Source: Pegoplata infirma
Taxonomy: Eukaryota > Arthropoda > Insecta > Diptera > Anthomyiidae
Reading direction: 5' to 3'
Assembly: GCA_963921195.1 (NCBI GenBank)
Contig: OY992539.1
Span: 35,741,754-35,805,753, forward strand
DNA length: 64,000 bases
Below the pieces are notes generated by a model. That model had not been told where the DNA came from. It saw only the letters and a list, made by a program, of their open reading frames with translations, and ran no database searches. Shown here one piece after another: positions 43,331-55,431 of this stretch (positions within the stretch are counted from its first letter, which is position 1; each line of letters begins with the position of its first letter). A program made the translations under genes and the position numbers.

Positions 43331-45744
43331 TTACAAATAACCATGTCCAGCCACTTCAGCTGGTATATAACCCTGACGACCATCACGTGTTCTCACGTAA
43401 AACCATTGACGATGATCTTTGGTCTCCCGGCACTCACATAACGTAACAATATCACCTTTGTGTAACGTCAAGACATCAGTTGTATAATCTGTGGTTATGG
43501 CAACCAGTGTCTGTCGTTGACCACAATGGGCTGAGGAACGACGTATAGCATTCAATACAGAACGTGGGGCCACTGAATGGTGGTGATGATGTGGAGGATT
43601 ATGTTGTAATGATGCTGCTGATGATTGAGAAGCAGCTTGCTGCACTTGAAGTTGATGATTTTTATTTGTTGGTTGTGAGGTGACTGTTATGGTGGTGGTG
43701 TTGTTGCAGGAGGAGGCATTATTTTGTTGTAGCACTTGCATTGTTGTGCAGTTGGAGGTTTTAAGGTTACAATTAGTTTGCTGTTGTTGCTGCTGCTGTT
43801 GTTGATGTTGATGATTCTGTTGTTGAGCAGTTTGTTGCTGTATATTTGTTTTCATATCTTTTGGATGTAAATGTTGACCATTATGACCATTGGTAATGAA
43901 AGTGCGTGTTATATAGGTTTTTTGTGGTGGCACTTGCCCTGGTTGTATATGATGTATGTGTTTTTGTATACTTTTGCCATTTTGTTGCAATGTAACATAT
44001 TCATCATTATTTGTATGATATAATGAAGTTTGTGACTTGGCCGATGAATGATTACGTATTATTTTCAATTGAGCATATGAAGTTTTTTCCGTAAGTTTTG
44101 GTTGAGATGCAGCTCTTAAATATAATTTATCAACTTGTTGTTCTCCATAGATGGAGGAGGCATTACCATTGAGACAATCGGCATTGTCAGTTTTTACTGA
44201 TATAACTGTGGCAGTATCATTATCTGTGGTGCCATTTTTTAAATGGGGTGTTCGAGCACCTTCACTACGTGAACCAACTCTTAAATGAATTTCTTTTTCG
44301 GAATCGGTCATGTTGCCACAAGGTTTTGGAAAAATATCACCATTACTTTCCCAGCAGGGAGTTGGCTTGACATTATTCGAGCCCTCCTTCCGTGCCTCTG
44401 GTGGTAATATACCCAACGGTAAGCAGGTGGAATAATTGACATAACCCTCTTCGGCATGCGGTGTTTGTACATATAACCAATTTTGATTTTTAAAAACTGC
44501 ATTTACTACCATACCCAGCGGCAATGATATCTCGGTTTGATAACCTCCCGGTCTTGTTTGATATAGTATACATGAGGTAGACAAGACCATGGGTATATTG
44601 CCCGGCGACGCTAAAGAACATTTATTTAAAAATTCATCTACATTTTTGATTTCATAACCAAATTTTTGACTACGATGACGTTCTCTTCTCTTGCGATGAC
44701 GATGCCGCCTTGAATTACCCTCGGAGGCTGCTATTAGACTAGGTTCTGAATAGGATCCAGATTTTAAAGAAGATTTTGTGTCCTTCCTTAACTGGCCGCC
44801 ATTACATAATTGATTAACTAATCGGGGTGTTTGTGATTCAGCACGGAAGTTGGCCATTTTTGAGGCCAATTTCTTACGTATCTCATTACGTTTTTTAGCC
44901 AAAGCCAAGACATCGGTAGAACCTCCAAAACTGTCTGGCACTCGTTGTGGTGTGCACACAAATAACAGATCTTTGGAAGCTGGTTTGGAATAGACATCAT
45001 CTTTATGATGTTCCAATAAATTTTGATTACTAAAGAATTTCTGTGATCCCAAGGCCGTTGGGGTATTTGTGTAACCGGTTGGTGTAGTAGCATAACCATT
45101 GAGGGGTTCCGTATTACCCGGTATATGTTTTAAGCGATATTTTTTCTTTTCCCCTAAATGATTTTGATTTATTTCTAATTTTGTTGTTGTACCATTTCCT
45201 ACGCTATGTTGATTATTATTGAGTATTTTTTGTAAATCCGGTTTAGTTTCCTTTTTTGTTTCCTCTTCCTTTTTGTTAGCTTCCTCTTGTGTTTGATTTG
45301 TTTGTTGTTGTTGCTGAGACTGCTCTCTTAATACCCAGGTTAAAGATATTCTTGGTCTGCGTATACTTAAATTTTGACCCATTTCCTGTTTGTTATTATA
45401 GTTAAATCTTTGGTTTTGTTCTTCTCTTTTTCTGTCTTCTTCTTCTTTTCCTTTTCGTCCTTTTTGTTGTGCTTCTTCTTGCTGACAACCTCCATTCAGT
45501 CTATTATTATTCGAGTTGTTAAAATTATCGCGATTTTGTATTTGTTCATATATTTGGGATAAACTTTGGGTCTTATTGTGTGGATTATTTCTCGAATGCA
45601 CTTCATCGATTTCCACATAATCGGTTGAATCATTTAAACGTTCGGGTGGTGGTGAATCGGTAAAACTACCTACTGTTGAATCACTTGTTTGCTGTTGTAG
45701 CAATATTAACGAACAGGCATTTAACAAGTCAGGACAATAGGCAT
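43331..45744 (-). CDS. SH3/poly-Q gene, terminal coding exon
   Basis: Acceptor CCATTTTTCTTTCAG on the minus strand ends at 45745, so the exon begins with AT of a split GAT codon (DAYCPDLLNACSLILLQQQ). The apparent ATG further upstream (45793) lies in the intron and is not the start. The exon is 2414 nt and carries both SH3-type domains. Stop TAA is at 43331, followed within 10 bases by AATAAA on the minus strand (43321-43326). Confidence 0.9.
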
Positions 45745-48700
45745 CTGAAAGAAAAATGGGAAAAATTGTTGGGGTTTTAGTAAGAGGAAACACGAAGTTT
45801 AAAAAATAATAAATAAATAACAGGTGAGAGTTTTAAAGCCAGCGGAATCTTTTATACCCTCCAAATATGGGGAAAATATAAATAAAAGTTCTAACGGGGA
45901 AACATTTTCGCCTTGGTAAATTGATCCCGAATTTTATTCCTTGTGGGTTAAGTTCGGAATCAGGGCACACATTACATTTCGGGTTCCTGTATAGGAGTCA
46001 TAATGCGGGAAGGTGTCATACTTTAATAGTTTTGACGCCCTTTCCAATTCCATTTCGAGAATCCTGGAGAGTTGCAGTGAATCGGTCGTAGCAGGTGATT
46101 TCAATGTTCATAACCCTTCCTGGATTCTCCATTCTAACCATTCGACTCACGTTGGCGATTACGTTGAGTTATTCGCCGTGCATAACCACCTGACGCAATT
46201 ATTAAATTGCTTTCCATAGACGAACAGACATCGCTATGTCTTGGAATGCCTTAGAATCAATCATATATATATTTGATGCGTTACATGCGGAATGTAAAAT
46301 TATTTTTATTTTTTTTTACCAATAACAATTGACCCCATTTTGTATGGTATTTTGTGACCAGATCGCGTATAGTATAGGTTTTTTGAGATCAATCGGTCCC
46401 GTAGGACCAATCAATTTAGGTTAAGACTGCATCGTGCTTTTCACAGAGACACTGACGAACAGACGGGCATCGCTAGAAAGTCTTAGAATGGATCATGGAT
46501 AATGAAAATGTATACTTTAAGCTTGATTTACAAATTAACTACCCTTGACCACCCTTATCTACTATTTCCCAGTATTCGGGGATAACAATTGTCAAATTTA
46601 AATAATTTTTCATAAAAAATTATTTAAACCCGGCAAATCGTATCACTAATACTCGGAAATATGAGATAAGAGTGGTCAAGTGTAGTTAACGTGTAAACTG
46701 CCCTTTATGGGGTCCTGGTCAGGGGGGTTACCGCGTATTTCGATTCGAAACGGAAACGTTTTCGAACAGAATATTCTTTTGGCAAATAATTAAAAAGAAA
46801 ATATTTTTAAGTAACAAAATTCTTTAGAGCCGGCTGATCTTATCCAAATAATGTAAAAATATAATAAAAAATAATTTTGCGTAAATGAATTTATTGTTAC
46901 GGCATGTTGAAAATTTCCGAATTCGAACGATTTATTTCGAATAAAGTTACTCGGTAACCCCCCAGATAGGTTTAGGTTTGAAGTGGCTAATAACGGTTAA
47001 CGTCATCACACATAGACTCTAAATTACTGGACGGTAATGGGGTAAACCTACTAGTCCCTACCGTTAAACCGATGTGAGATCCTTATGAAACTCCTGAGAT
47101 ATTGAATTTTTGATGTATGACAAATCAAAGCAATCATGCAGCTTAATCTCTCTTTTTGGTAGTGCTAGCAGCTGACTTGTGCGCTCTTGATTAAGAGAAG
47201 GCCAAATCTGTCATGTAGTCTGACACTTCTATCAATCTGTCAATCTCTGATTGGTCTTCCTCACGGAACAAAACCATAGATTTTGCTTGGAAGTTTCTAC
47301 AGGCATGCCAACACAATTCCGTAGGACCCAGTCTTGCAAGCTCATCGGCTTTGAAATTGCCTGGAATGTCCTTGTGCCCTAGGACCCATATGAGTCGTAT
47401 GTTAAACATAGGCTAACCGTCCGTTTGCCAAAAGTAAGAAGACTTTTTGCCCTCTTGAGATTGGCAGTGGCCACAGGGTTCTCGATATTCTGCACGTAGT
47501 CAGTGATATCCATCTATCCTTCATTCTATTCTCAGTTATCCTATCAATTTCGTTCATCAATTAAACTATAAGAACCGAGATGTCTGGTTCTATACGATCC
47601 CCAACCGATTCAGAATAATTTCTCGCAAATTCATCAGCCAATTCGTTCCCAGTGACCGCAATATTTCCAGGGACACAGATTAGCTTGCCTGTGTGCTGAC
47701 TGATTCGATGAAGGGATTGTGTACAATTCCCGACTGCAAAGCTGCAAAACTATTCACGAAAATGGTAATGGCGAAGGCGCTAAGGTCTCTTATCATATTC
47801 ATCTGCGCGGCTTTATCCATTGCAAGTACCTCATCCTAGAAAACACTACACTTATCCCGAAGTCTCAATTAGGTCCAGATTTCGAGGCATTCAGAGTATA
47901 CTCCCAAACCCGTACCCATCTGCATCTTTCATCCGTCCGTAAAGATAGAGATCGCATTCTCTGTTATAACAGATTTTTCCGCCCAGTCTTCCCTAGTTGG
48001 TATTTGGACTTCGAAGGATCAGACAAAGTTCGTCTGTGGTGAGATATAGTCGGTTCTAAGTTCCAGTTCCGTTCGTATAATTTTCGCACCATATATCCAG
48101 TGGATAATATAAGGTTTTAGACCCCATCTTCTTCCGAAAGTTCTTCTGCAGGTGCCAAAAGCATATGACGACTTTTTTATACTTTCCCTTGCATTCCTTT
48201 TTGAAGAAAGCTTTATGTCCAGGATTACACCCAAGTATTTCGCCTCATTAGATAGTTCCAGTGTGATTCCATATTATTTTTGAAAAACAACACTGTCTAT
48301 CTTAGTCCTTTTTGTGAACAAGACGAGCTCGGTTTTGGAGGGATTTACTCCCAGACCGTTGTTCTTTGCACACGTTGAGAGTATCATAAGCGCTGATTCC
48401 ATGAGTTCCCTAATCGTTGGTAAAAACTTACCTTTTTAGGATCACAACGCCTCAGCGAAGGCAACCACCTTAATACCCATTCCGTTGAGTGACTCGAGGA
48501 GACATCCCTACCCCTTGTGGATTGCCCCTGGTAACTACTTTCCTCGCTTCACCTTGTTTGACGTGAGGGTATTTCTCACATAGACATCTACCAGTCCTTC
48601 CAGTGTTTTCAATAGAAAAGATGACAGACTGATAGGTGTAATCCTTTTCGGTATTGTGTTTTATCTTTGAGGAAAAAGACCACTCTTACCATGATGCCAG

Positions 48701-50110
48701 GCTACCCATAAAGATACGCAATAGCCATGGCATGATTATTCCGAGGGACTTCTGCAAGAGTGCCGGAAATATACCATCAAGCCTTACCGATTTGTATGGC
48801 TTGAAGGAGCGGGCCGCCCACGCTATATCCCTTAGCCATTCATACATCTCTTTCAGAGCGCCCTGAAGAATGTCACTTAATGTTGGCAGGCGTCCTTTAC
48901 CGCCATAGCGAAGTCGTCAGCATATGCGACAAAAGGACAGTCATGTGCCTCTAGAAAGAGCAGTTGTGAATTCAGTGTTAGGATCCAAACAAGCGGCAAA
49001 AGAACAACCCCCAGAATGGAATAGCAAAAGGTGTTGAGGAAGCAAAAGGTTTTGAGGAAGCAAAATGTTTTTAAGAAGGCTTTTTGGAAAACATTTTGAT
49101 ATTCTTTTCTTTCTTCTCATAACAACTTACACTATTTATTCAAATTCCTAACTTACCTCTTAATTTAAGTAAACGTTGTCTACGACGTCTTCTTTGATCT
49201 CTAGTTGATCCCAAACTGATGTCATTGTCACTTTCACTAGTATCCGTTAAACTTGTAGAGCTTTCGGAATCTGTTGAATTATTAACAAGGGATGGATTTG
49301 GGTGTTGTTGCTGCTGCTGCTGCTGTTGTAGGAAATGAAGTCTTCGTCTACGTTGTTTCCGTCTTCTTTGTTGTATTTGCTGTTGTTGCTGTGACACTGT
49401 TGCCACATTTCTTGTTGCACATCTTTCATTAGCCAAAATTACTTGTCTACTTACAACCACTGCTGGTTCATTTACAATATTTCTTCCAACATTTAGCCTA
49501 TTTAGCTCCACATGCCCTTCATGGAGAAGACCAAGTGCTTCCGGTACTTGACAACGCCGTAAAGTTTGTAAATGCTGGTAATGCTGTTGCTGTTGTTGTT
49601 GTCGTCGTTGTACTACAGCATTGTTCTCATTATCGTCTCTAGAGTTTTCCTGCAGCTCCTGCTGTTGATGATGATGTTGTTGTTGCTGTTGTTCTCGTGG
49701 TTCTTGTCGTGGTGTATAGGATGGAGGTGGTGTCAAAGGCAATGAATGATAATTTGGTGGTGGTGTACGACACAAAAAGGGTCGTCTTCGCTGTTGTTGC
49801 TGACGATTTACAATAAATTGGTTATTGTTGTCGATTATGGCTTCCTCGTCCTCGTTGTTGTTAACGTTGTTGTCATTTTCCACATTGTTGACATTACTGC
49901 CATTGATGCAACTCAATGCTGCAAAACGATGTCTATGTGCTATTACTACTGCCAATGATGATGATGGTGCTGCTGCTGATGATGATGAAGGATTTTCCAA
50001 TGTTGTATTACTACCATTACCACCATCGCCGCCACTGCCGCCACCACCACTACTTGATGCTACCTCAAGCGTTGAATTATTAAGGGACGTATTAATACGG
50101 CGACTGCTTT
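43331..50110 (-). CDS. Poly-Q protein with two SH3-type domains, 3' two coding exons (5' end missing)
   Basis: Seen: exons 50110-49157 and 45744-43331 join in phase 1 (AGA-G + AT gives R-D) to an open frame of about 1122 aa ending at TAA 43333-43331. No start codon was found upstream. Features in order: Gly/Ser-rich start, several poly-Q runs, a basic RRRRR stretch at the exon junction, Ser/Asn/Gln-rich linker, a basic RRHRHRKRRERHR patch (about 44665-44705), an SH3-like fold (44385-44610: ILYQTRPGGYQTEISL, WLYVQTPHAEEGYV), more Q/N/H-rich linker, and a clear C-terminal SH3 (43331-43510: LVAITTDYTTDVLTLHKGDI, QWFYVRTRDGRQGYIPAEV). Known: SH3 domains bind proline-rich partners. Inferred: an adaptor or scaffold protein. 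I do not recognise the orthologue and give no symbol. It is convergent with drpr. Confidence 0.85.
46000..46220 (+). mobile_element. Non-LTR endonuclease-domain fragment
   Basis: The frame at 46013-46219 reads SVVAGDFNVHNPSWILHSNH...GDYVELFAVHNHLTQLLN. This matches the APE-type endonuclease of non-LTR retrotransposons, with its GDFN(V/A)H motif. It is on the opposite strand to the RT remnant 1 kb away, so it is either a separate insertion or an inverted piece. Confidence 0.65.
46527..46699. repeat. Hairpin (TTTACA...TGTAAA), in the SH3-gene intron
   Basis: TTTACAAATTAACTACCCTT and AGTGTAGTTAACGTGTAAA pair, followed inward by GACCACCCTTATCT with AGATAAGAGTGGTC. A short MITE-like hairpin. Confidence 0.55.
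46723..46962. mobile_element. MITE, GGGGGTTACCG ends, CAG flanks
   Basis: GGGGGTTACCGCGTATTTCG at the left, CGAAT...CGGTAACCCCC at the right, CAG on both sides. 240 bp in the SH3-gene intron. Confidence 0.6.
47150..48900 (-). mobile_element. Decayed non-LTR retrotransposon (RT and RNase H), minus strand
   Basis: Minus-strand frames, broken by stops and shifts, read like RT of the Jockey/LOA/R1 type: SFKPYKSVRLDGIFPALLQ near 48.8 kb, then LGVILDIKLSSKRNARESIK...CRRTFGRRWGLKPYI at 48.0-48.2 kb, then RNase H-like VLGHKDIPGNFKADELARLG at 47.19-47.41 kb. The order RT then RNase H fits one minus-oriented copy. It is not functional. Clade assignment is tentative. Confidence 0.75.
49157..50110 (-). 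CDS. SH3/poly-Q gene, internal coding exon
   Basis: On the minus strand the acceptor AATAAATTTCAG precedes 50110 and the donor GTAAGT follows 49157. The exon is 954 nt (318 codons), phase 1 on both sides, open throughout. It starts SSRRINTSLNNSTLEVASSSGGGG and contains CAG/CAA tracts of up to ten glutamines. The more conserved-looking segment is CQVPEALGLLHEGHVELN. No methionine lies in frame, so translation starts in an exon further upstream. Low-complexity codon use also opens opposite-strand frames, which I take as shadows. Confidence 0.85.
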
Positions 50111-50728
50111 CTGAAATTTATTAAAAACCAAAAAAAAAAGAGAAGAGAAGGAGATGCATAAGATGAATTGAAACAATAATGAATTACTAAAAAATAAAAC
50201 AAAAAAAAGTTAACAAAGTACAAGAGTAAAATATTGAAAAAGTGGAAAGTTTGTGTAAATGTTGATAAAGACCATTGCAGGATTTACAATTTGTCTATAG
50301 GCTGTACTTTTAGCAACAGTAGCTAAAAGGAATAAAGTAAAGTACGACAATTAAGTTATGAGCTTCGAGTGGTTATTGATTTAGGTTAAGGGTAAACGAT
50401 TAATAAAGAAACGTGAGTATATTAAATTTCAGGTTATTGCTAAAACAAAACTTTCATTTTGATTTACCTTCAATTATGAGATAGGAAATGAAATTGAGTT
50501 TTTCTGAGACATGATTTTTGAAAATTTTATTCAAGTTCTTTGTATGTAAATCGAAATATCGAAATATCAATCAACATCAAAAGCTTTGTGGTTAATAAAA
50601 GATTTCATAATTTCTTTTTTAGATTTTAGTGCTTGAATAAATGTATTGTCCCTAACGAAGCCATAATTTGCGGCAGCATTGAAACGCAATGAAACAAAAG
50701 CTTCATTTTAACCTCCCCCACACTTGTA

Positions 50729-50911
50729 CACACAAAAAAAAATTATAAAAAAATTATGTACGTTTTGGGGATAATACAACCTATAAAGTGGTTTTGGATA
50801 ACTTACAAACGTTTTTGCTCTAAAAAACTTAGGTAAATTATCCAAAACCACTTTATAGGTTGTATTATCCCCAAAACGTACACAATTTTTTAATCTTTTT
50901 TTTTTTTTGTG
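50729..50911. mobile_element. Small foldback MITE, TA duplication
   Basis: Arms of about 80 bp, nearly perfect (TGTACGTTTTGGGGATAATA and its inverse, then CCTATAAAGTGGTTTTGGAT and its inverse) around a short loop. CACACAAAA/TTTTGTG ends flanked by TA. 183 bp. Confidence 0.8.
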
Positions 50912-51132
50912 TACTTTTTTACCAAGTCTAAAGTTCTGACATAAAAATGTTCCATTTGTTTAACAAATTTACTAAAAAAAAACAAGTGAGAGTGTTAAAT
51001 TCCTTTGTGCCGAATCATTTATACTCTTCAAAATGTAAAAAAACCTTTTTTGCCCCTAAGTAATGCACTCATTTACAAAATTTACAGCTCTTTTGGTTTA
51101 GACTTGCTTTATACAGACAGATGGATGGATAT

Positions 51133-52370
51133 ATATTAGGGCGTTTCATCAAAAACTTTTTTTTTGGATTTTTGCAAATTTTGAAGCGGATTATGAATTC
51201 TTATGGCCTTAAAGATTTTTGAGATTTTTTTCAGACTTTTTGGAAAGTCGGGATCAACTCGCTTAAGTCGTTTTTATCCAAAAAATGAGATTATGAAACA
51301 TAATTTTTTTTCTCTGGTGCCTTTTTTTCACAAAAAAAAATATTCGCGGTCAAAATTATAAGTTCAAGGGTCACTAAATGACCTTAAAAGTAAATATTCA
51401 GAATTTTCAATATTCCAACATCAATAACTTGATAAATATGCAATGTATGAACGTAATGTTGACTCCGTTACAAGAAATTCTCGTAAACTTACTTAATTTT
51501 TTTATGTGAAAAATCTTCGAAATTTCTAAAATTACAAGAACAACTGTAAAATTACAAAAAAAATGTAAATGTCGATCGAAAATTATTTGTTAAAAAACAA
51601 GGAACACTGTCAAATATTGGTAAAATGGGATTATGAGACCTTTTTCTAGTAATTTGACAAGTTTTTTTAACATTTCTACTAAAGTTATAATAGTCAGATT
51701 GGTTTTATATGAAAGTTGTTTTGATGGCCTATCTAACGGATTCAACATCACGTTCATACATTGCTTATTTATCGAGTTACTGACGTTTGAACTAGACAAA
51801 TTTTGAATTTTGACTCTTAAAGTCATCTCACAAGGGAAGTCCTCCTGGTGTCACCCTCCGATCTTCATGAAATTTGGATATGTTGTTAAGAACGAAAATT
51901 AATTCGACATGTATTTTTTTTTAGCGGCCCAAACTCATTTTTAGGGGGGTCGATTTGTATGGGGGAAATTGACTTTTTTCAGTTTTTTACGATTTACGCC
52001 TATTTAAAAAAAAAATATTATAGGCATGTGTGGTATCAGATTAAAGGTATTATAATAATACCTATCTCGTGGTGCTAACAATGGGCCAAATAAGTTAATA
52101 TTTTTTGACTTATTAACAAAAATGTCCTAAAGTTTTGGTATTTTACTCAACATGTTTGGACACGTTCTTAGCACACGTAGATAGGTTTTCCAAAGACCTT
52201 TTATTTGGTATGTAACATGACTAGGTTCTTTGCCTAATATACGAGATAATCGAAAAAAAAAACTGAAAAATGACCTTGTCTTCCCCCCCTCCTTTTTACC
52301 CCCTAAATATGAATTTGGACCGCTAAAAGAAAAATTTTGACCGCGAATATTTTTTTAGGAGGCTAGCAAC
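51133..52370 (+). repeat. Dispersed repeat family F, copy 1
   Basis: Shares ordered blocks with 56580-57300: TATGAATTCTTATGGCCT, GGGATCAACTCGCT, ATTCGCGGTCAAAATTATAA, CACCCTCCGATCTTCATGAA, ATTAATTCGACA(T/C)GTATTTTT, and a CCCCCTAAAT(A/G)TGAATTTGG tail. No intact coding. A mini-me-like fragment (AGAGTGTTAAATTCCTTTG) adjoins at 50990. Confidence 0.65.
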
Positions 52371-54866
52371 ATTTAGAAGTAAAGTATCTGTAACGAAACT
52401 TTCCGAAGACCTGAAACATGCTCGACCGTGCTCAGGGCTAATGGGAGGGTACCCGGTCCTACCGTTACACAATAATAAAGAGAAGAGAAAAAGAAGAAAT
52501 AAAGTTGCAGTAGTTTGAGAAGATCACTTTGTTTGTTTACCCGCCATCCTGTTCGTTTCATCAAATAATGCGCGTTTAGAATTTCATATTTAACCAATTA
52601 ACAAATTTATTTAAAACGTAAAGAAAAGGACATTCTATGACAGTTTTAAAAATAAAAACAAAATTGTAACGATAAAAAAGAAAATAAAAATATTGCAAGT
52701 TAAAAATTATTTATAAATAAAATCTGTATCCAATAATTTAAAGATTTTAATTATCCTTTAAAAATGCAAAAACCAAATAATAGTTTCAGTACTTACATAT
52801 AATTGAATTTCAGCAACGAAGTGATATCACTGCATTGGATTTGAACGTAAATCTGATTTCAAATTGTTCGGATGCTACTAAAAATTATTAGATAAAGTTT
52901 ATACGTTTAGAATTAAATTTCAATAGTTAAATTAGATAACAGTTAGAAAAAATTTAAATTAGATAAAAAAGAAAAATTATCGAAACGTTAAATCACAAAA
53001 AAAAAAAACACTGACTTAAAATAAAAAAATGAAGATGATAATCAACCGAATCGATTTTAAAGAAAGTTAAGAAACTAAATTAGATAAAAAAAATACCGAG
53101 TAGAAAATTAGATATACTAGATGCAAAATTAAATATTAAGATAAAACGACTTAAAACCCGTATGTAGTTTTAAGACAATTACCTCCAAAACAGTAATATA
53201 AATCTTTGAAGTACGCGTAGCCAATATTAAATCAATGCAAATGTTCAAATCAGGTAAGGTAAGTATATATTCCAATCAGGTAATTTCAATCACGTTGAAT
53301 CCGTATCACTTTTGAAACCAATAAATCTTCAAATCAATCAGATAATCTTGTGTATAAATCGACGCAATTTGACTGTAAAAATTAGCTGATCTTACGACGC
53401 CACAAAATTCTTATTTACGGTAGTAACAGCTTTCTCTAAAACCAACAAACTAATCCTTCTATTAATTAGCCTTGCACCACCTCTGCACACCTATAGGCAA
53501 ACATAATAATGATAGTTGCATAATGATCAGTTGTTCGCTTTCCAACCCACAGCATTCGAAACCTTACCTTTATCTATACACACAACCCTTCTGTACACCA
53601 ATTGTGACACAAGATGACCCACAGGATTTAATTTTCCTGTTACAAAATAAAGCCCCGTAACACAAGAGAATACTATTAATTCACGGTTAATAATCAATAT
53701 TTTCTCCTTTTATTCCCGTATATTTCAAATATTATATCTCCGGTACGTGATCTTTTTAAAATTTTCCAGAATAATGAAAATTTTTGGACAAATAAATTTT
53801 CAAATTAAATAATTTTCAAAGGTATCTTTTCTTTTCAAAACAACAAATAATTTTCAACAACATTTAACCCCTTTTGGCCTAACAAAACCATTTGAGTCCT
53901 CTGTACGTCACATATCCAATTTTGTAAAAAAAATAGAAGAGACTGGAAGCGTTACAATACAATGTGCGCACTTCCGAAAATTTCGGTTCTGTTGGTGAAA
54001 GTGTGGCGGTAATCCGAAATTGTCGATTCCACGGCGATTTCAGCAATTAGCTTTTTATGGCCTGCAACTAGAGAAGTGCGCGTGGGTGAATTTTGACTCC
54101 TACACGCTTACGAAATAAAAATATTGCTCATTCACGATTAAGTGAGTAACAACAACTTTTCTCAGGCTCACGAAGACTCACAAAATTAAAATAAACCGAT
54201 TTTTATTTTTCTTTTTCGATTTCTTGCACAAAAAGTATTTAATTTCCTAAAAACAATCAAATTCCTTTAAAAACATCTACTTATAAACATATTAAAAACC
54301 TTAATCGAAAGATTTTTTTTTAACTTCTAATCTATTTTCCTCTAAACTTGTTCTCTTTGTATGTAGTTTATAAACTATTTAATTCTATTAAATATAAAAA
54401 AAAAACTTCAATTGCATAGAAAAAAAGTATGTTGTTTTCTATAATTATTGGCATTCCATTGTCTAACTAATCCAACCAAATTGATTTTTAACTCTAAACA
54501 TCTTTACTTACTAAAACTATACTGAAAAAACATTAGGGGTATTCAGGACACTTAAGCCTGTAAAATAAAAAATATGTAATGTTACATAAAAAAAGTTTAA
54601 TAAAAAATTCAGAAGCAAAATTCATTGTAATTTTACAAGACTTTCCTAGAAATCAAAAAATTTGTAAAATTAAAAAAACTGTAAATTTGCAATTTTTTTA
54701 ATTAAATTTACAGTTAAAAATATAAATTTCCAAAAAAATATTTGTAAATTGACAAATAATATTTGTAAAAAGTGTTTAAAGTAATTTAAATTTTTTTTTA
54801 GCGGCAAAATATCAGGTTTTCAACAAATTCCTTCATTTTAAAGAACTTTTGCCATAGTATTTAGAC
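52371..54866. other. Non-coding stretch upstream of the SH3 gene
   Basis: No gene supported. A minus-strand GTAAGT at 52796-52791 could be the donor of an upstream exon, but joined directly to the exon at 50110 it would create a stop (T+AA), so it is at most untranslated. A weak TCACG-rich fragment lies at about 54080-54190. Confidence 0.4.
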
Positions 54867-55423
54867 TAGAGATGGTCACGTGAGTGACTTTTGACTCACA
54901 CTAACTCACGCTCACGACAGGAATTTTTGAATCACGCACACTCACTCACGAGCATATTTTTTCTACTCACACTCACTCACAATCACGTGAGTAAATTTAA
55001 TACAACTCACGTGCACTCACGCAAGCTTCACTCACACTCACGTTGACTCACACTCACGAAACTCTTATTTATACAAAAAAAAAAAATAAAAAAAAAAAAT
55101 TTCTAAAATCTTTCAAAATTTTCAGCAAAATTTAAAGTTCAGCGAAATTTTACATTTTTTTTTTGCTTTTTTTGGACGATATCTTAAATTATGTCAAATT
55201 TTAAAATTTTTTTGTTGCTTTTTTTGGTACTAAAGGAAATATGAAGAGCAAATAAATCACGCAAACTCACGCAAAAAAATCGACTCACGCACACTCACTC
55301 ACGCACACTCACTCATGCAATTTTTTTCTCCACTCACACTCACTCACAATCACGTGAGTAAAATTGAATTCAGTCACACTCACGCGTGAATCACGCTCTA
55401 ATCTGCTCATGTGCCCATCTCTA
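54867..55423. mobile_element. hAT-like MITE, TAGAGATGGTCACGTGAG ends, 8-bp duplication ATTTAGAC
   Basis: TAGAGATGGTCACGTGAGTG at the left and TGCCCATCTCTA at the right. ATTTAGAC is duplicated at 54859-54866 and 55424-55431. Same family as 15483-17206: the ends are packed with CTCACG/CACTCACTCACG motifs. 557 bp. Confidence 0.88.
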
Positions 55424-55431
55424 ATTTAGAC

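Larger units (their letters stand above)
45745..49156 (-). other. Intron of the SH3/poly-Q gene (3.4 kb)
   Basis: GT...AG intron defined by donor GTAAGT at 49156 and acceptor TTTCAG at 45745. It contains a mini-me-like repeat near 45830-46290, an endonuclease-like fragment at about 46010-46220, hairpin elements at 46527-46699 and 46723-46962, and a decayed reverse transcriptase/RNase H segment at 47150-48900. Confidence 0.8.

Noticed and set aside
45745..45793. ATG at 45793 as start of the SH3 protein
   Set aside because: The stretch is intronic: a strong acceptor lies at 45745, and the phase matches the exon ending at 49157.
49746..50124. Plus-strand frames opposite the poly-Q exon
   Set aside because: Low-complexity shadows of CAG/CAA coding on the minus strand.
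52797..52860. Upstream coding exon of the SH3 gene at the minus-strand GTAAGT near 52796
   Set aside because: Joining it to 50110 creates TAA across the junction; it could at most be untranslated.
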